Positions 1 to 9,200 are shown, numbered from the stretch's first letter. The stretch: 64,000 nucleotides of DNA from Cyanobium sp. CZS25K (GCA_030373325.1 JAUCZB010000015.1:1-64000); one strand, 5' to 3'. Translations and numbers: made by a program. Notes: generated from the letters alone by a model not told the origin.

Positions 1-5
1 GAGCC

Positions 6-929
6 GTGACGAGCACTCCCGCTTCTGGGGCTCTGCCGCCTGGGGCCTTGCCCCCGTCGGCGCTGCAGCCCTACGCCAACGCCCGCATCCTGCTGTTCTC
101 CAATGCGCTGCCGGGGGTGCTGGATTCCGAGCGCACCGGGCGCTTTCTGTTTGAGGGGTTCATCAAGCGCTTGCGGGGGATCTCCAGCAAGGAGAACGCC
201 CCGGGGCTCGATACCGGTGACTTCACCTACGAGGGCTACCTCACCCGCGGCGCCGTGCTGCCGTTGACACCGTCCCAACCCTGGGACTGGTTGGCCACAG
301 ACATTGGCTGGAGCACCAGCGGCATCCGGCCGGTGTCTGCCACCACCCCGGCTCTGCTGACCCCTTGCTTCGGGGCGGTGTGGCTGGGGCCCCTGGCCGA
401 GCTCACCTCAGCGGGGGTGCTGCCGTCACCCAGCCGCGGCCAGTTCGCCGCCTTCTCCGTCACTGAGTTCGGCGGCCTCTATGGCGCCGGTGGCATCGGT
501 TCGCTCACCCAGCCCCTGCTGGGCGAACGGATTCAGGCGGCGCTCAAACCCAACCGGGTGGTGGTCGTCGGCAGCGGCGACAGCCTCAATGTGCTGGCCG
601 AACGCCACGGCACCACCGTGACCACCCTGCGCAGCCTCAACCCCACCATCACCGCCCGCCCGTCGGACCAGTTGCCCCTGGGGAGCGGGCTGTTCATCCC
701 TAAGCGGCGCGCCGCGGCCAATGCCGACACCAGCACCACCAGCCTGCCGGCTGGCTTTTATACGCCCGAAACCCTGGCCACCTACCTGGGCGTGTCGCTC
801 TCGACCATCTACAGCTGGAACTCCAGCGGCTACGGGCCTCCCTTCGTGAAGCTGGGCAACCTCGTTCGCTACACCTACGAGGACGTGGAGCTGTGGCTGG
901 CCAGGCAGCTGGAGCTCTCAAGGGGGTGA
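6..929 (+). CDS. LysM and excisionase-type HTH fusion protein, phage-associated
   Basis: The 307-residue protein has three parts. Residues 20-180 are an unrecognised globular region. Residues about 183-233 look like a LysM fold (VVVGSGDSLNVLAERHGTTV followed by LRSLNP and a closing LFIPK). Residues about 248-301 look like a MerR/excisionase HTH_17 domain (YTPETLATYLGVSLSTIYSW, then GNLVRYTYEDVELWL). LysM usually binds glycan or acts as a structural module in phage tail proteins, while HTH_17 binds DNA, so the combination is odd. The GTG at position 6 is the first start in the window and the gene may begin further left. It is followed by a scaffold-like gene on the same strand. A role in virion assembly or element regulation is inference; the function is unknown. 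Confidence 0.7.
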   Translation: MTSTPASGALPPGALPPSALQPYANARILLFSNALPGVLDSERTGRFLFEGFIKRLRGISSKENAPGLDTGDFTYEGYLTRGAVLPLTPSQPWDWLATDIGWSTSGIRPVSATTPALLTPCFGAVWLGPLAELTSAGVLPSPSRGQFAAFSVTEFGGLYGAGGIGSLTQPLLGERIQAALKPNRVVVVGSGDSLNVLAERHGTTVTTLRSLNPTITARPSDQLPLGSGLFIPKRRAAANADTSTTSLPAGFYTPETLATYLGVSLSTIYSWNSSGYGPPFVKLGNLVRYTYEDVELWLARQLELSRG

Positions 930-948
930 GCGGGGCCGCTCTTGTCGC

Positions 949-1080
949 CTACTTCTTTGCCCCCTCGGTGTTGGTGTCGCTGCTGTTCTGGTGGCCGTTC
1001 AGGTGCTTCTCGCAGGCCATGGCCCCGCTGCCACCCAGCACCGCAGCAGTGAGCAACGCGATCGAGAGGAAGCGCTTCAC
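949..1080 (-). CDS. small secreted peptide, 43 residues
   Basis: A GTG start at 1080 gives a peptide with a clear signal-peptide profile: basic VKR start, hydrophobic FLSIALLTAAVLGG, then SGAMA before CEKHLNGHQNSSDTNTEGAKK. Cleavage after AMA would leave a polar peptide of about 24 residues with one cysteine. The tail looks like small secreted proteins I associate with picocyanobacteria, but I cannot name a family. An opposite-strand frame overlaps it and looks like a shadow. The longer in-frame extension to 1209 has no protein-like composition, so the GTG beside the signal sequence is preferred. Function unknown. Confidence 0.55.
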   Translation of the reverse strand: MKRFLSIALLTAAVLGGSGAMACEKHLNGHQNSSDTNTEGAKK

Positions 1081-1165
1081 GGGAGGGCAGGTATCTGAGG
1101 TTGACCGTAAGCAGCTCCTCGGCTTCCGGTCTTTGTCCGCTGCCGTCTCCTCACAGATCGATGGC

Positions 1166-1175
1166 TGGCAATAGC
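1166..1175 (+). promoter_or_regulatory. recurring upstream motif TGGCAATAGC, copy 1
   Basis: The ten bases TGGCAATAGC end 51 nt before the start of the scaffold-like gene at 1227. The same motif, or a one-base variant, occurs before genes at 12689, 16258 and 16879. Whether it is a promoter element, a protein-binding site or an RNA hairpin (GGC/GCC) cannot be told from sequence. Confidence 0.45.
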
Positions 1176-1226
1176 TGAGGAGCACAGCCCGGACGGGGTG
1201 CTCCTCCACGACAGCCGCGATGGGTC

Positions 1227-2087
1227 ATGGCCACTGCCACTTCTGCTTCCCCCTCCAGCACCACCACCTCCAGCGGTCAGGGTGCTGACGACAATTACGC
1301 CGCAAATGGCCAGAGCACCGACAGTGGTGCCGATGGTCAGGGCACTGCCGATGCTTCGGCAGGCGATCCCCCCGCCCCGGCCACGGCTGCAGGCGCTGAC
1401 ACTGCTGACGACAACCGCTCCTCCGACCCCCTGCGGGCCGAACGCCGCAAGAGCAACCAGCTCGAGAAAGAGATCCGCACCCTGCGGCAGCAGCTGAACC
1501 GCTTCTCGGAGATCAACCCCGAGGAGTACGCCCGCCTGCAGGAGGCCGAACGCCAGAAGCAGATCCTCGAGCAGCAGATGGAGCTGCGCGAGCGCCAGAT
1601 GGAAGAGGCCTCCGCCCAGAAGGTGGCTGCCGTCGCCGCTGAGCGCGATGAGGCCAAGCAGCAGATCCTCCAACTCCGCAAAGACCGCCTGCTGGAGCGC
1701 GCCTTCTCCCAGGCCGAGGGCCGCACTGGTGGGGATGCCAGGGGCACGTTCTTCGACATCTTCAAGGGGCAGCTGGGCACCTGCTTCCGCTTGAGCACCG
1801 GCGGCGATGGCAAGGACGTGCTCGAACCGCTCGACTCCCAGGGCAAGCCGCTGCTGGGTGATGACGGCCGTCCGATGACCACCACCGAGTTCCTCGATCA
1901 GATGCGGGTGCATCCCGTTTACGGCTTCCTGTTCCAGCAGCGGGGACCGGCTGGCATGCAGGCCGCTGGTGCGCTTACGGCATCGGGCATCGGAAGCAAC
2001 GGCGAGCCGATCAATCCCCAGGCGATGTCCGCCTCGGAGCTCTACCGGGCGTCCTTCGCGGTGAACGGCCGCGGTGCTCGTCGTTGA
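1227..2087 (+). CDS. phage scaffold-like coiled-coil protein
   Basis: The 286-residue protein starts with about 65 low-complexity Ser/Thr/Ala/Gly/Asp residues. A long charged helical region (about residues 68-160, KSNQLEKEIRTLRQQL onward) is predicted coiled coil. The C-terminal half is globular, with FFDIFKGQLG and TTEFLDQMRVHPVYGFLF. This layout is typical of phage capsid scaffolding or minor head proteins, which normally lie just upstream of the major capsid gene. Here the capsid gene lies 10.6 kb downstream, beyond a minus-strand block. Both genes carry the TGGCAATAGC motif upstream. The scaffold role is inferred from architecture only. Confidence 0.6.
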   Translation: MATATSASPSSTTTSSGQGADDNYAANGQSTDSGADGQGTADASAGDPPAPATAAGADTADDNRSSDPLRAERRKSNQLEKEIRTLRQQLNRFSEINPEEYARLQEAERQKQILEQQMELRERQMEEASAQKVAAVAAERDEAKQQILQLRKDRLLERAFSQAEGRTGGDARGTFFDIFKGQLGTCFRLSTGGDGKDVLEPLDSQGKPLLGDDGRPMTTTEFLDQMRVHPVYGFLFQQRGPAGMQAAGALTASGIGSNGEPINPQAMSASELYRASFAVNGRGARR

Positions 2088-2103
2088 GTTCAAGCACACT
2101 CCA

Positions 2104-2490
2104 ATGGCACGGCGGCCGAGCAGCTTTTATCGAGGCCTGACCTTCCGGCCGCCGCAGCCAGTGGCCGCTGCAGCCAGGCGTGCCCTAGAGCGCCGCGCCA
2201 AGCAACCTCCCTCCAATCGCGGCATGACTCCTGTGGGGCTGGCACGAGCCCGGCAGCTGCTCAACCGTCAGCAGCTCTCACCCGCCACCATCGACCGGAT
2301 GGTGAGCTACTTCGCCCGTCACGAGGTGGACAAGCAGGGCTCCAGCTGGGAGGCCTACGGCAAAGGCCGTCAAGCCTGGGATGGCTGGGGTGGTGAGCCC
2401 GGCCGTCGCTGGGCCACTGGTCTTGCCCGACGGATGGATGCTGCGGAGCAAGCAGTCCAACGCTCAACCAATCAAACACGCCGCCGCTGA
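2104..2490 (+). CDS. phage-family protein of unknown function, 128 residues
   Basis: The ATG at 2104 is chosen over a GTG ten codons earlier, which would overlap the scaffold-like gene. The protein is very basic. It has a conserved-looking core, LLNRQQLSPATIDRMVSYFA followed by RHEVDK, then QAWDGWGGEPGRRWA. I have the impression that this RHEVDK...GWGG.AGRRWA pattern recurs in phage genomes, in proteins of unknown function. It sits 17 nt after the scaffold-like gene on the same strand, probably as one transcript. Its basic charge would fit nucleic-acid contact, but that is inference. Confidence 0.6.
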   Translation: MARRPSSFYRGLTFRPPQPVAAAARRALERRAKQPPSNRGMTPVGLARARQLLNRQQLSPATIDRMVSYFARHEVDKQGSSWEAYGKGRQAWDGWGGEPGRRWATGLARRMDAAEQAVQRSTNQTRRR

Positions 2491-2576
2491 CGCGCAACTG
2501 ATTCAACCCCGCCACCGCCCGAACCTGGGAATACACAAGCGATCAATCAATCAACAATCAAAAGGGGAGAAACTGA

Positions 2577-2670
2577 CGCGAAAAAAATCGCGAGATTTGC
2601 TCATTATTTGCGTTTCAAAATCAGCTCCCTGCAACTCCTTGCAGAAGCCTGCAGATCCCCGCAGAAAAAT
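2577..2670. repeat. A-rich hairpin and four GCA(G/A) elements spaced exactly 10 nt
   Basis: Between the phage-like gene ending at 2490 and the DoxX gene is a stretch of lower GC. It holds a short hairpin CGCGA-AAAAAA-TCGCG at 2577-2592 and then four elements beginning GCA at 2631, 2641, 2651 and 2661 (gcaactcctt, gcagaagcct, gcagatcccc, gcagaaaaat). A 10-nt period puts them on the same helical face. The arrangement could be a set of protein-binding sites at an element boundary, or chance. No gene is seen in 2491-2754. Confidence 0.35.
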
Positions 2671-2754
2671 CCAAACTCGCGAGGGGTATTCCCCCTGTTT
2701 CTGGCAGCGGCGCAGGGTGCCTCGGAAATTTTTCAGATCCGGGGAATTCCCCTC

Positions 2755-3129
2755 TCAAGCCTCGCCGTCCTGGTCAATCACCAGCAGCAGGCCGCCCATG
2801 ATCGCCAGGTTCTTGAACAGCTGGATCCGCTCGCCTGCATCAGCCACATCAGCGTGGAACAGCACGCTGGTGGGCACCAGGAATACCAACAGCAGAATCG
2901 CCCCGAGCCTGGAACGCAGGCCGCTGATCACCAGGGCCGAACCCACCGCCATCAAGACCATGGCCGCCACCAGCAGTACCGGTGCCAACGGCAGACCCTT
3001 GGCCGCAATGGCAGCAGCCGGACCGGCAAATCCCGTCAGCTTGCCAATCACCGCATGGATGAACACCAGGCACAGCAGCACCCGGGCAATCCGGTTCAAC
3101 ACCGACAGGCGGGCGGTCTGCAGGGTCAT
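2755..3129 (-). CDS. DoxX family membrane protein
   Basis: The 124-residue protein has four hydrophobic segments (residues about 12-30, 45-65, 70-90 and 105-120) and the DoxX-like pattern LVFIHAVIGKLTGFAG, then VADAGERIQLFKNLAIMGGL near the C-terminus. DoxX proteins are small four-helix inner-membrane proteins; some are linked to oxidative stress or thiosulfate metabolism, and most are uncharacterised. The gene lies 39 nt after the YccF-like gene on the same strand, so the two may be co-transcribed. Its base composition is like the host chromosome, unlike the low-GC surface protein further right. Confidence 0.8.
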   Translation of the reverse strand: MTLQTARLSVLNRIARVLLCLVFIHAVIGKLTGFAGPAAAIAAKGLPLAPVLLVAAMVLMAVGSALVISGLRSRLGAILLLVFLVPTSVLFHADVADAGERIQLFKNLAIMGGLLLVIDQDGEA

Positions 3130-3168
3130 CAGGGCTGCACGAATCGGCGACAGTCTGCCCCTGTTCGT

Positions 3169-3573
3169 TCAGCGCCGCCCCGGAACCACCTGCATGCCGA
3201 TCGGGGCCAAGGCGATCAGGGCCAACTTGATGTGCTGGATCCCGAAGGGAATGCCGATGATCGTGACGAAACAGGCCACTGCAGAGGTGAGGTGGCCGAT
3301 CGCCAGCCACCAGCCCGCCACCAGAAACCAGATCACGTTGCCGATCAGCCCCAGCGGTCCGGTGCCGAAATCCATCCGTCCGGTGAGCTCCTTGCGGCTG
3401 ACCGCTTCCTGGCCAAACGGCCAGAAGGAGTAGTTGCCAATTACAAAGCAGGCCCTGGCCCAGGGGATGCCGACGATCGTGATCGCCGCGACCAGTCCGG
3501 CTAGCCACCAGCCCAAGCCCATGACAAAGCCCCCCAGGAGAAACCAGAGGACGTTGAGCAGAAAACGGAGCAT
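3169..3573 (-). CDS. yccF: YccF family inner membrane protein
   Basis: The start is placed at the ATG at 3573 (MLRFLLNVLWFLLGG), giving 134 residues. A longer in-frame extension has no protein-like character. The sequence shows the duplicated YccF core (IVGIPWARACFVIGNYSFWPFG and later TIIGIPFGIQHIKLALIALAPIG), with glycine-rich transmembrane segments between. YccF proteins are inner-membrane proteins of unknown role found widely in bacteria. The DoxX gene follows downstream on the same strand. Confidence 0.85.
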   Translation of the reverse strand: MLRFLLNVLWFLLGGFVMGLGWWLAGLVAAITIVGIPWARACFVIGNYSFWPFGQEAVSRKELTGRMDFGTGPLGLIGNVIWFLVAGWWLAIGHLTSAVACFVTIIGIPFGIQHIKLALIALAPIGMQVVPGRR

Positions 3574-3701
3574 CGGTCCGGCCGCGGCGCTCTCCAGCTT
3601 GCTTGCCGCAGGCAGACCTTGCCCGTGCTTGTGACAGCGAAAAGCCCCGGGGAGCCGCAGCTCCACCGGGGCGGGGCCAAAGGCCCTTTGGCCCGCAGCC
3701 C

Positions 3702-3929
3702 TCAGAGCACCGAGACTGTGCCGAGGCGCTTGGACTGCAGCTTGCGAGCCAGCTTGTGGGCCAGCTCGGCCGGCAGGAAGCGGGGCTTTTTCACCGGCTT
3801 GCCACGGCGGCGGCCATAGAAGACCGCAATGCGCTCCGCGCCGGCGGCCTTGATGCCACCGGGATAGGTGTGCACCACCAGCTGGCGGATCTCAACGGCG
3901 GCCGGAGAGCAGAGGAAAGAAGTTGCCAT
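3702..3929 (-). CDS. small basic hypothetical protein, 75 residues
   Basis: An ATG at 3929 opens a 75-residue frame, MATSFLCSPAAVEIRQLVVH and onward, ending in a Lys/Arg-rich half (FYGRRRGKPVKKPRFLPAEL, ARKLQSKRLG). The composition is protein-like, unlike the extended frame upstream of the ATG. I do not recognise a family; a small nucleic-acid or ribosome-associated protein would fit the charge, but that is a guess. Confidence 0.55.
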   Translation of the reverse strand: MATSFLCSPAAVEIRQLVVHTYPGGIKAAGAERIAVFYGRRRGKPVKKPRFLPAELAHKLARKLQSKRLGTVSVL

Positions 3930-4273
3930 CACAGAGGAGGCGAGGGACACCCGCGTCAGGCCCCAGCTGTAGCGACCTGGCAAGGACGCCTCATAGAGGC
4001 TCCTGGCCGATCCTTGCCAGGGCGAGACGGCTGGGGCAGCGGTGATCAGGCCCTCGCCGACCGTGAGGCCTCCGGCCCCGCGCGTGCTGAACCCCCGCCA
4101 GCTCGGTCGTCGGATCGGCTCCCGGTGGATCGATGGCCTGCCAGGTCCGCTGGGCCTCTTGCGGTGTCTGGCCGGTGGTCGCGGCCAGCAGAAAGGCAGG
4201 GCCCCAAATCCCTTTGCAGCTACGATGGGCCCAGTGGTGCCAACAAGGGCAGCAGTCCATTCGACACCGGTCT
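3930..4273. other. 344-nt stretch without an intact gene
   Basis: No intact gene is visible. On the minus strand two different frames each carry a protein-like piece (AATTGQTPQEAQRTWQAIDP, and further on GLTVGEGLITAAPAVSPWQG), joined by a frame change near 4085. This may be the remnant of a gene I cannot identify. Confidence 0.3.
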
Positions 4274-5158
4274 TCACCGGTGGCAACAGGGATTCATGAA
4301 GGGGGCTTCATGGTGCAGGGCAGGAACCCTGGGTGGTGTTGGCTGGGGCGCAGCAGCCTGCAGGCTGCTGCGCCCCAGCTGCTCGCGTTTGGGGGCATCG
4401 GCAGAGCCGGCCATGGCGATGTTGAGGGCAAAGGGGGTGATCTGGTCTCCCTTCTGCACCCAGCCCACCCACCAGCCCACGCCGGCTCCCGGGGCGTTCT
4501 GCCAGCCGGTCTTGGCATGCAAGCTCCAGCCAGGGCCGCTGTCCACCCGCGTGATCTCGGCCACCTGCCGCTGGGCCTGAGCCGGGAGCGGCAGCGTCCG
4601 GTGGGCCAGGGCTGAGAGGAAGCGTGTTTGCTCCACCGCACTGATTGCCAGGGGGCCGCGCAGCCAGAAGGTGGTCACGTCGCTGCCGATCTGCTGATTG
4701 CCGTAGTTGAGCTTCACGATCGCTTCGCCCATCCTCTGCAGGCCGATCGGGTGCGCCAGCTCCTAATACTGCGGTACGTTCGACACCTCTATGGTACTGC
4801 GAAACCCCATCTGCTCCAGCCACTCGCGCATGAACGGGTTGGCATCACCGATGTAGGGGATCACCTCGACAACGCTTCGCACGGCGCCCAGCGACAGGGC
4901 GATCAGGGCGTTGGCGATCTTGAAGGTGGAAGCGGGCGAGAAGCGCTGCCAGGCTCGGCTCTGGTTGTGGCCGCGCAGTTCGCCGCGACGCTCATCCAGC
5001 AGCACGAAGGTGCCCTCCACACCCGCCTGCTGGAACAGCGCCGCCACGGCCTGGTACTCGCGCCAGGGTTCAACGATAGCGGTAGCGGTCACTGCAGCGG
5101 CAGCAGAAGAGGGCAGGGCCAGCAGTGCCACCGCCATCAGGGTGCGTGCCGTGCCCAT
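4274..5158 (-). pseudogene. class D beta-lactamase broken by one in-frame amber codon
   Basis: The ATG at 5158 begins a signal peptide (MGTARTLMAVALLALPSSAA). The frame then runs through the class D serine motif STFK (residues 77-80) and the S-x-V motif SNV (126-128) to a TAG at residue 132 (4763-4765). Directly after, in the same frame, come ELAHPIGLQRM, the YGN motif (152-154) and KTG (216-218). Family comparison puts a glutamine at the stop position (VPVYQEFA in OXA-type enzymes), so a CAG-to-TAG change explains the break. All active-site motifs are otherwise present, so the damage is recent, or the codon is read through at some level, or it is a sequence error. The last 30 codons run over a long palindrome and are not family-like. 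Confidence 0.85.
4343..4378. repeat. perfect 36-bp palindrome
   Basis: Two 18-bp arms (CTGGGGCGCAGCAGCCTG and its exact complement) meet with no spacer. The palindrome overlaps the 3' end of the beta-lactamase reading frame. As RNA it would form a very stable hairpin and could act as a terminator or a 3' stabiliser, but no U-run follows. Confidence 0.7.
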
Positions 5159-5201
5159 GTGCTCCAGGCGGTGAGAGATGGCTATCAGTCTCGACGATGC
5201 T

Positions 5202-5571
5202 TCATGAAAGCACCAGCAGCGGCAAGCGGTTGTCCTCCGAGACCACCAGCAAGGCCTCGGCGCCAAAGGTTTCCGGCCAGGGTGGGTCGAGCAGATGTGC
5301 CCCCAGGCCCTGTGCAGCCACGAGTCAGGAGTTGAACACGGCGTCGGTGTCTATCTTCCCCGCGTTGAGTTGCAGACAGAGAGCCAGGCGCCCCGGCTGC
5401 CGAGCTGCGCGGTGGGGCGTAGATCTCCAGCCAGCCGCCAGCTGGCCAGGGGACCCGCCAATGAGTGGCTCTAAGCCCCGGCTGCGGCTGCACCTCCAGC
5501 AGGGCTTCGTAGAAGCGGGCCAAGGCAGCCGGATCGTCGGCTGCCAGCACGATCGAGCCGCTTATCCCCAT
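5202..5571 (-). pseudogene. VOC/glyoxalase-fold protein, frameshifted
   Basis: From the ATG at 5571 the frame reads MGISGSIVLAADDPAALARF, then YEALLEV and GGWLEIYAPP, a typical VOC superfamily start with its first beta-alpha-beta unit and a metal-ligand region. Near 5400-5415 the homology moves to another frame (PGRLALCLQLNAGKIDTDAV), which meets a TGA and then continues as ETFGAEALLVVSEDNRLPLL to a stop at 5202. At least one frameshift and one stop disable it. VOC proteins include glyoxalase I, dioxygenases and antibiotic-binding proteins; the substrate cannot be inferred. Confidence 0.65.
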
Positions 5572-5736
5572 GGCTTCCACCAGTGCCTCGACGCAGCGGA
5601 TCAGCCCTATCGGGCGGTCGATGAGGTCGCCACCCGCCAGCAGCAGGCTATCCCTCTGACGAGGGCGACTTCATCGGGTTCCGGAATTTCCTCTTTGAAA
5701 AAATAGGGAAAGACTTAAGCCTAACCCGATTTTCCA

Positions 5737-6228
5737 TCATCCCTGATCGTTTACAGCTTCAAAGATGGTGCCAACACTGACTATTAATCGAGTGCAGTCG
5801 ATATCAGCAGAAACGGACCAGATCGCCGGATAAAGCGTCTCGCCCTCTTTTAAAAAGGCGAATCGTGGCATCACACCTCTTTGCGGCATCGGTAGCGCGA
5901 AGGGCACGCTTTGTGACTGCCCTGCTGCAAGCAGGCGCTCTAAATCGATTATCTGAATTTTCTTGTAGATCCAACCATCCCTTGACATGCGGAGCTCGCT
6001 CTGCTTGTTGGTATGCCAACAGGCAAGAGTCAGACGCACAGATTTGACTTTGCACGCGCGCAGCGCGTTTATTTTCAAGCAGCCTTCCACGCTATCGCCG
6101 GCTCTGTATCGTGATCGGCCCAGCGTCACTATTCCTTGCACTAATCGATGGGCACACAGGTTGACAGCTACCGCGAAAAAAACCGCAGCAAAGATGAGAA
6201 CAAGGGCGACAGCCGCAGGGAGGTCCAT
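5737..6228 (-). CDS. membrane-anchored protein with arrestin-like fold features
   Basis: The ATG at 6228 gives MDLPAAVALVLIFAAVFFAV, a single N-terminal transmembrane segment; a GTG at 6243 is also possible. After it, RYRAGDSVEGCLKINALRAC followed by KVKSVRLTLACWHTNKQ resembles the first strands of arrestin-like or Spo0M-like domains, in which a YRPGD..EG turn is followed by KVKSVRL. The gene starts immediately after the stop of the giant surface protein, on the same strand, and shares its lower GC. It probably arrived with it and may act at the envelope beside it. The function is unknown. Confidence 0.6.
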   Translation of the reverse strand: MDLPAAVALVLIFAAVFFAVAVNLCAHRLVQGIVTLGRSRYRAGDSVEGCLKINALRACKVKSVRLTLACWHTNKQSELRMSRDGWIYKKIQIIDLERLLAAGQSQSVPFALPMPQRGVMPRFAFLKEGETLYPAIWSVSADIDCTRLIVSVGTIFEAVNDQG

Positions 6229-6243
6229 ACGCCTCTGATCCAC

Positions 6244-9200
6244 CTACAGAGCTTCGATACTGAATAGAACGTCTTGATAGTCAAAATCCCCACCGCCAAA
6301 AGTATCTTCAAAGCCAATAATCATATTGCTGCCATTGGCGGACAAGCCAGAGATCGAATGTTGCACCCCATCCAGGTTCAGAGTCGCGGTGTGGCTGTGA
6401 AATACATTTAAGCTCTGCGTGATGCCATTGACGGCAAGGGAAAGCGCCACTCCAGCATTAATATTCCCCGCGGCATTACTCGCATCTTGGAAGGTCAGCG
6501 TGTCGGAGTTCGTCAGCGTGTCTGCAAAGCTTTTCCCGTTAGCAATGATAAAGAATCCGAGTGTATGGTCGTTCTCGACACCTGTAATTAAATCAGGTAG
6601 CCGAGCCTCGCCAACGTCATTCAGCAGGACGCGCACATCCCGGATTAAACCCATTTGGTCAATTTCATAAACCCCGAGCGTGTTGGAAAGTGCTGTACGT
6701 GCTCGCTGATCTATACTAACTCTGAAGGTCGTGCTTCCGTTTCCGGTCAGGATATCAGTGTTCGTAATCCCGTTGACATTTCCGGAGTCGAGTGCCTGAC
6801 CCTCCTGCACATTGGCCAAATAGTTTTGGAACGCGAGGCGCATATCAGAGCCACGCTGCCACACATAAACATCGTCGCCCGGCTGCCCTCCCAGCGTTAA
6901 AATCGTTTCGGCAAGTCCATCACCATCGGTGTCGATCTGCAACACCGGGGGCGATCCTGAGGCGACGATTACGTCGTTCTTTTTGAAGGATACATTGTTG
7001 AAGACTAACGTGTCAGACAGCTCAAGGTCAGTGACAGTGTCAGCATTATGATCTGCCGGGCTACCGATCATTTGATCGGCGCCAGTGCCGAGCGTGACAG
7101 TGTCAACCCCGCCGCCTGGACGCACGATGTCGTCCCCGGCTAGCGCGTCGATGGTGTCGTCAGTATCAGCCGCGTAAAGAATGTCTTCGCCTGCAGTGCC
7201 TGTGATAACGCCGGACAGGAGGGTGAAGACGCCCGTAAGCGAGGCGAAATCGTCCCCTTGCCCATCATTGGGAGTGGAGTCAGAGTCCGGCTCGGCCACG
7301 GCAACGACCTCCGCGGTGATCTCGTCTCCGGTCAAGCCGATCACTTCCAGAGTCAGCGAGCGGGTCAGGTTGTCCCGGATGTTGCCGACAGACCAAATCC
7401 CAGACGTATTATCGTAGGTGCCTTGTACCGAGTTGCTGCTGGTCACGAAAGCGCCGGCGGGCAGGTTTAGCTGGATCTCCACATCCGAAGCACTACCCGG
7501 ACCGTCATTTCTAACCGAGAGCGTGATTGTATTGCTGAGGGTCCCCGACACCAGCGTCAAGGACAAGTCTGCCGTGTCCGGGCTTGCGCCGAGGATCGCT
7601 GCGATGTTGACCTGTTCATTGTCAATGATGGTGGAATCCACCCCGTCGGCAACAATCGCCGAGGTGGTGAAAGCCAACCCTGCAACTGGAGCAAGGGCTG
7701 TGATCACCACATCAATGCTACGGCCGGCTGCCAAATCCCCGATCGGAACAATCAGTTCATTACCGTTGAAAGTGCTGGCAAGGTTGGCCGACATCGATGT
7801 CAATCCCTGCACGGTCTCCGTCAGCACTACACCTGTAGCATTGCTGGCACCGGTGTTGCTGACTGTCACCGTGTAGGTGAAGGGCAAGTTCACTGTCGGT
7901 GCGATGGCCTGATCTATCTTGCTGTCGACGGACAAATCGACTGTAGTCGGCGCAGCCTCAGCGGGCACATTGAATTGCACCGCTTCGCCATCATTCTCAG
8001 TCTCGGAATCGTAAGTGTCCGCGAATACATAAACGTCTGCCGCGAACTGATCGCCGGGTGTTGCACCCGCATCCACTACTACATTGATAGTGGCGGTCTG
8101 CATCCTGCCTGCCTCGATATCGCCAAGATCGATCTCGAATTGTGCGAAGGCGGAGGCCTGAAGCGGGGATGACGCTGAGGAGATGGTCACGCCGGCTGGC
8201 AGATTCACGTAGGCCTTTGCACCTTTGGCATCTGTGTCCGTTGACAGGTTGGCAACAGTGATGGTCAATTGAACCGTGTCGCCCGGATTGGCCTCTTCCA
8301 TGTCGGCTTCAAAGGTGACCGACAAATCCGCCTCGGAGCCCACTGTGACGGCGATGGGGTTCTCAACGATCACAATGGGGGCGGAGCCGCTATCGACCAT
8401 CGCGTAGAGGTAATACCTGCCCGGCACGACCTGCGCTGCATCCCACGTAAAGGTTCCGGAGCTATCGGACTGTGTCAGCACCACAGAACCGGCCAGCAAT
8501 CCGTCAAGCTCTGTCAGATTGTCGTCGTAGTAATAGGTGATGTAAGACGGGGTCGTTGCCTTGGCATCGAAGCTGTAGGTCACGGTGCCGTCGGCATTGA
8601 CGATCGGCGTTCCTGTGAAGGTAAACTGAGGAAGATCGACGGCCCCGGTTGCCTCGTAGGAAATCGTGCCAAGACCTGTCGTGTCAACGATCTCCATATC
8701 CCATGTACCTTCCTCGGGCGCGTCGATAATCACGGTGCGCGATGTGCCGGAGCTGAAGTCGTCAACTATCCCGATTCTGTTGGTCGCGAAATCGGCTTCG
8801 TCGATCACTGTCCCGTCGGGCTTGACCACACGCACTTTGACGTCTTGCGTGTCGGTCTCCCACATGGCAGTGAGCATCACGTATTCCCTCCCACCGGACA
8901 CGAACCAAGACGATGTGGTTGGGATGTTGCCGGTTCCGATCCGGGTTATCGAGCCGTCGAAATTGATCCGCAGACCAAGCGTGATGTCATATTGATCCCA
9001 CGGGGTGACGACGTTGTACGTTCCCCAACCTGCGGCATAGTCGTCTGCAGAGGTGCTGTTATTAGTGTAGTTAATCGCGAAGTTCGAATTGGTGAGCTTG
9101 GTGCCGCCATAGATAGGCACAAAGTTCGGCAGCGAGACTTGTGCTGCTCGGGCGAAACCGAAGTCAAAATTCGAATTCGCCTTAAAGCTTCCTGTGGACA

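Noticed and set aside
2608..3508. Frames on both strands overlapping DoxX and YccF
   Set aside because: Polar, low-complexity translations; the hydrophobic minus-strand frames match known membrane families.
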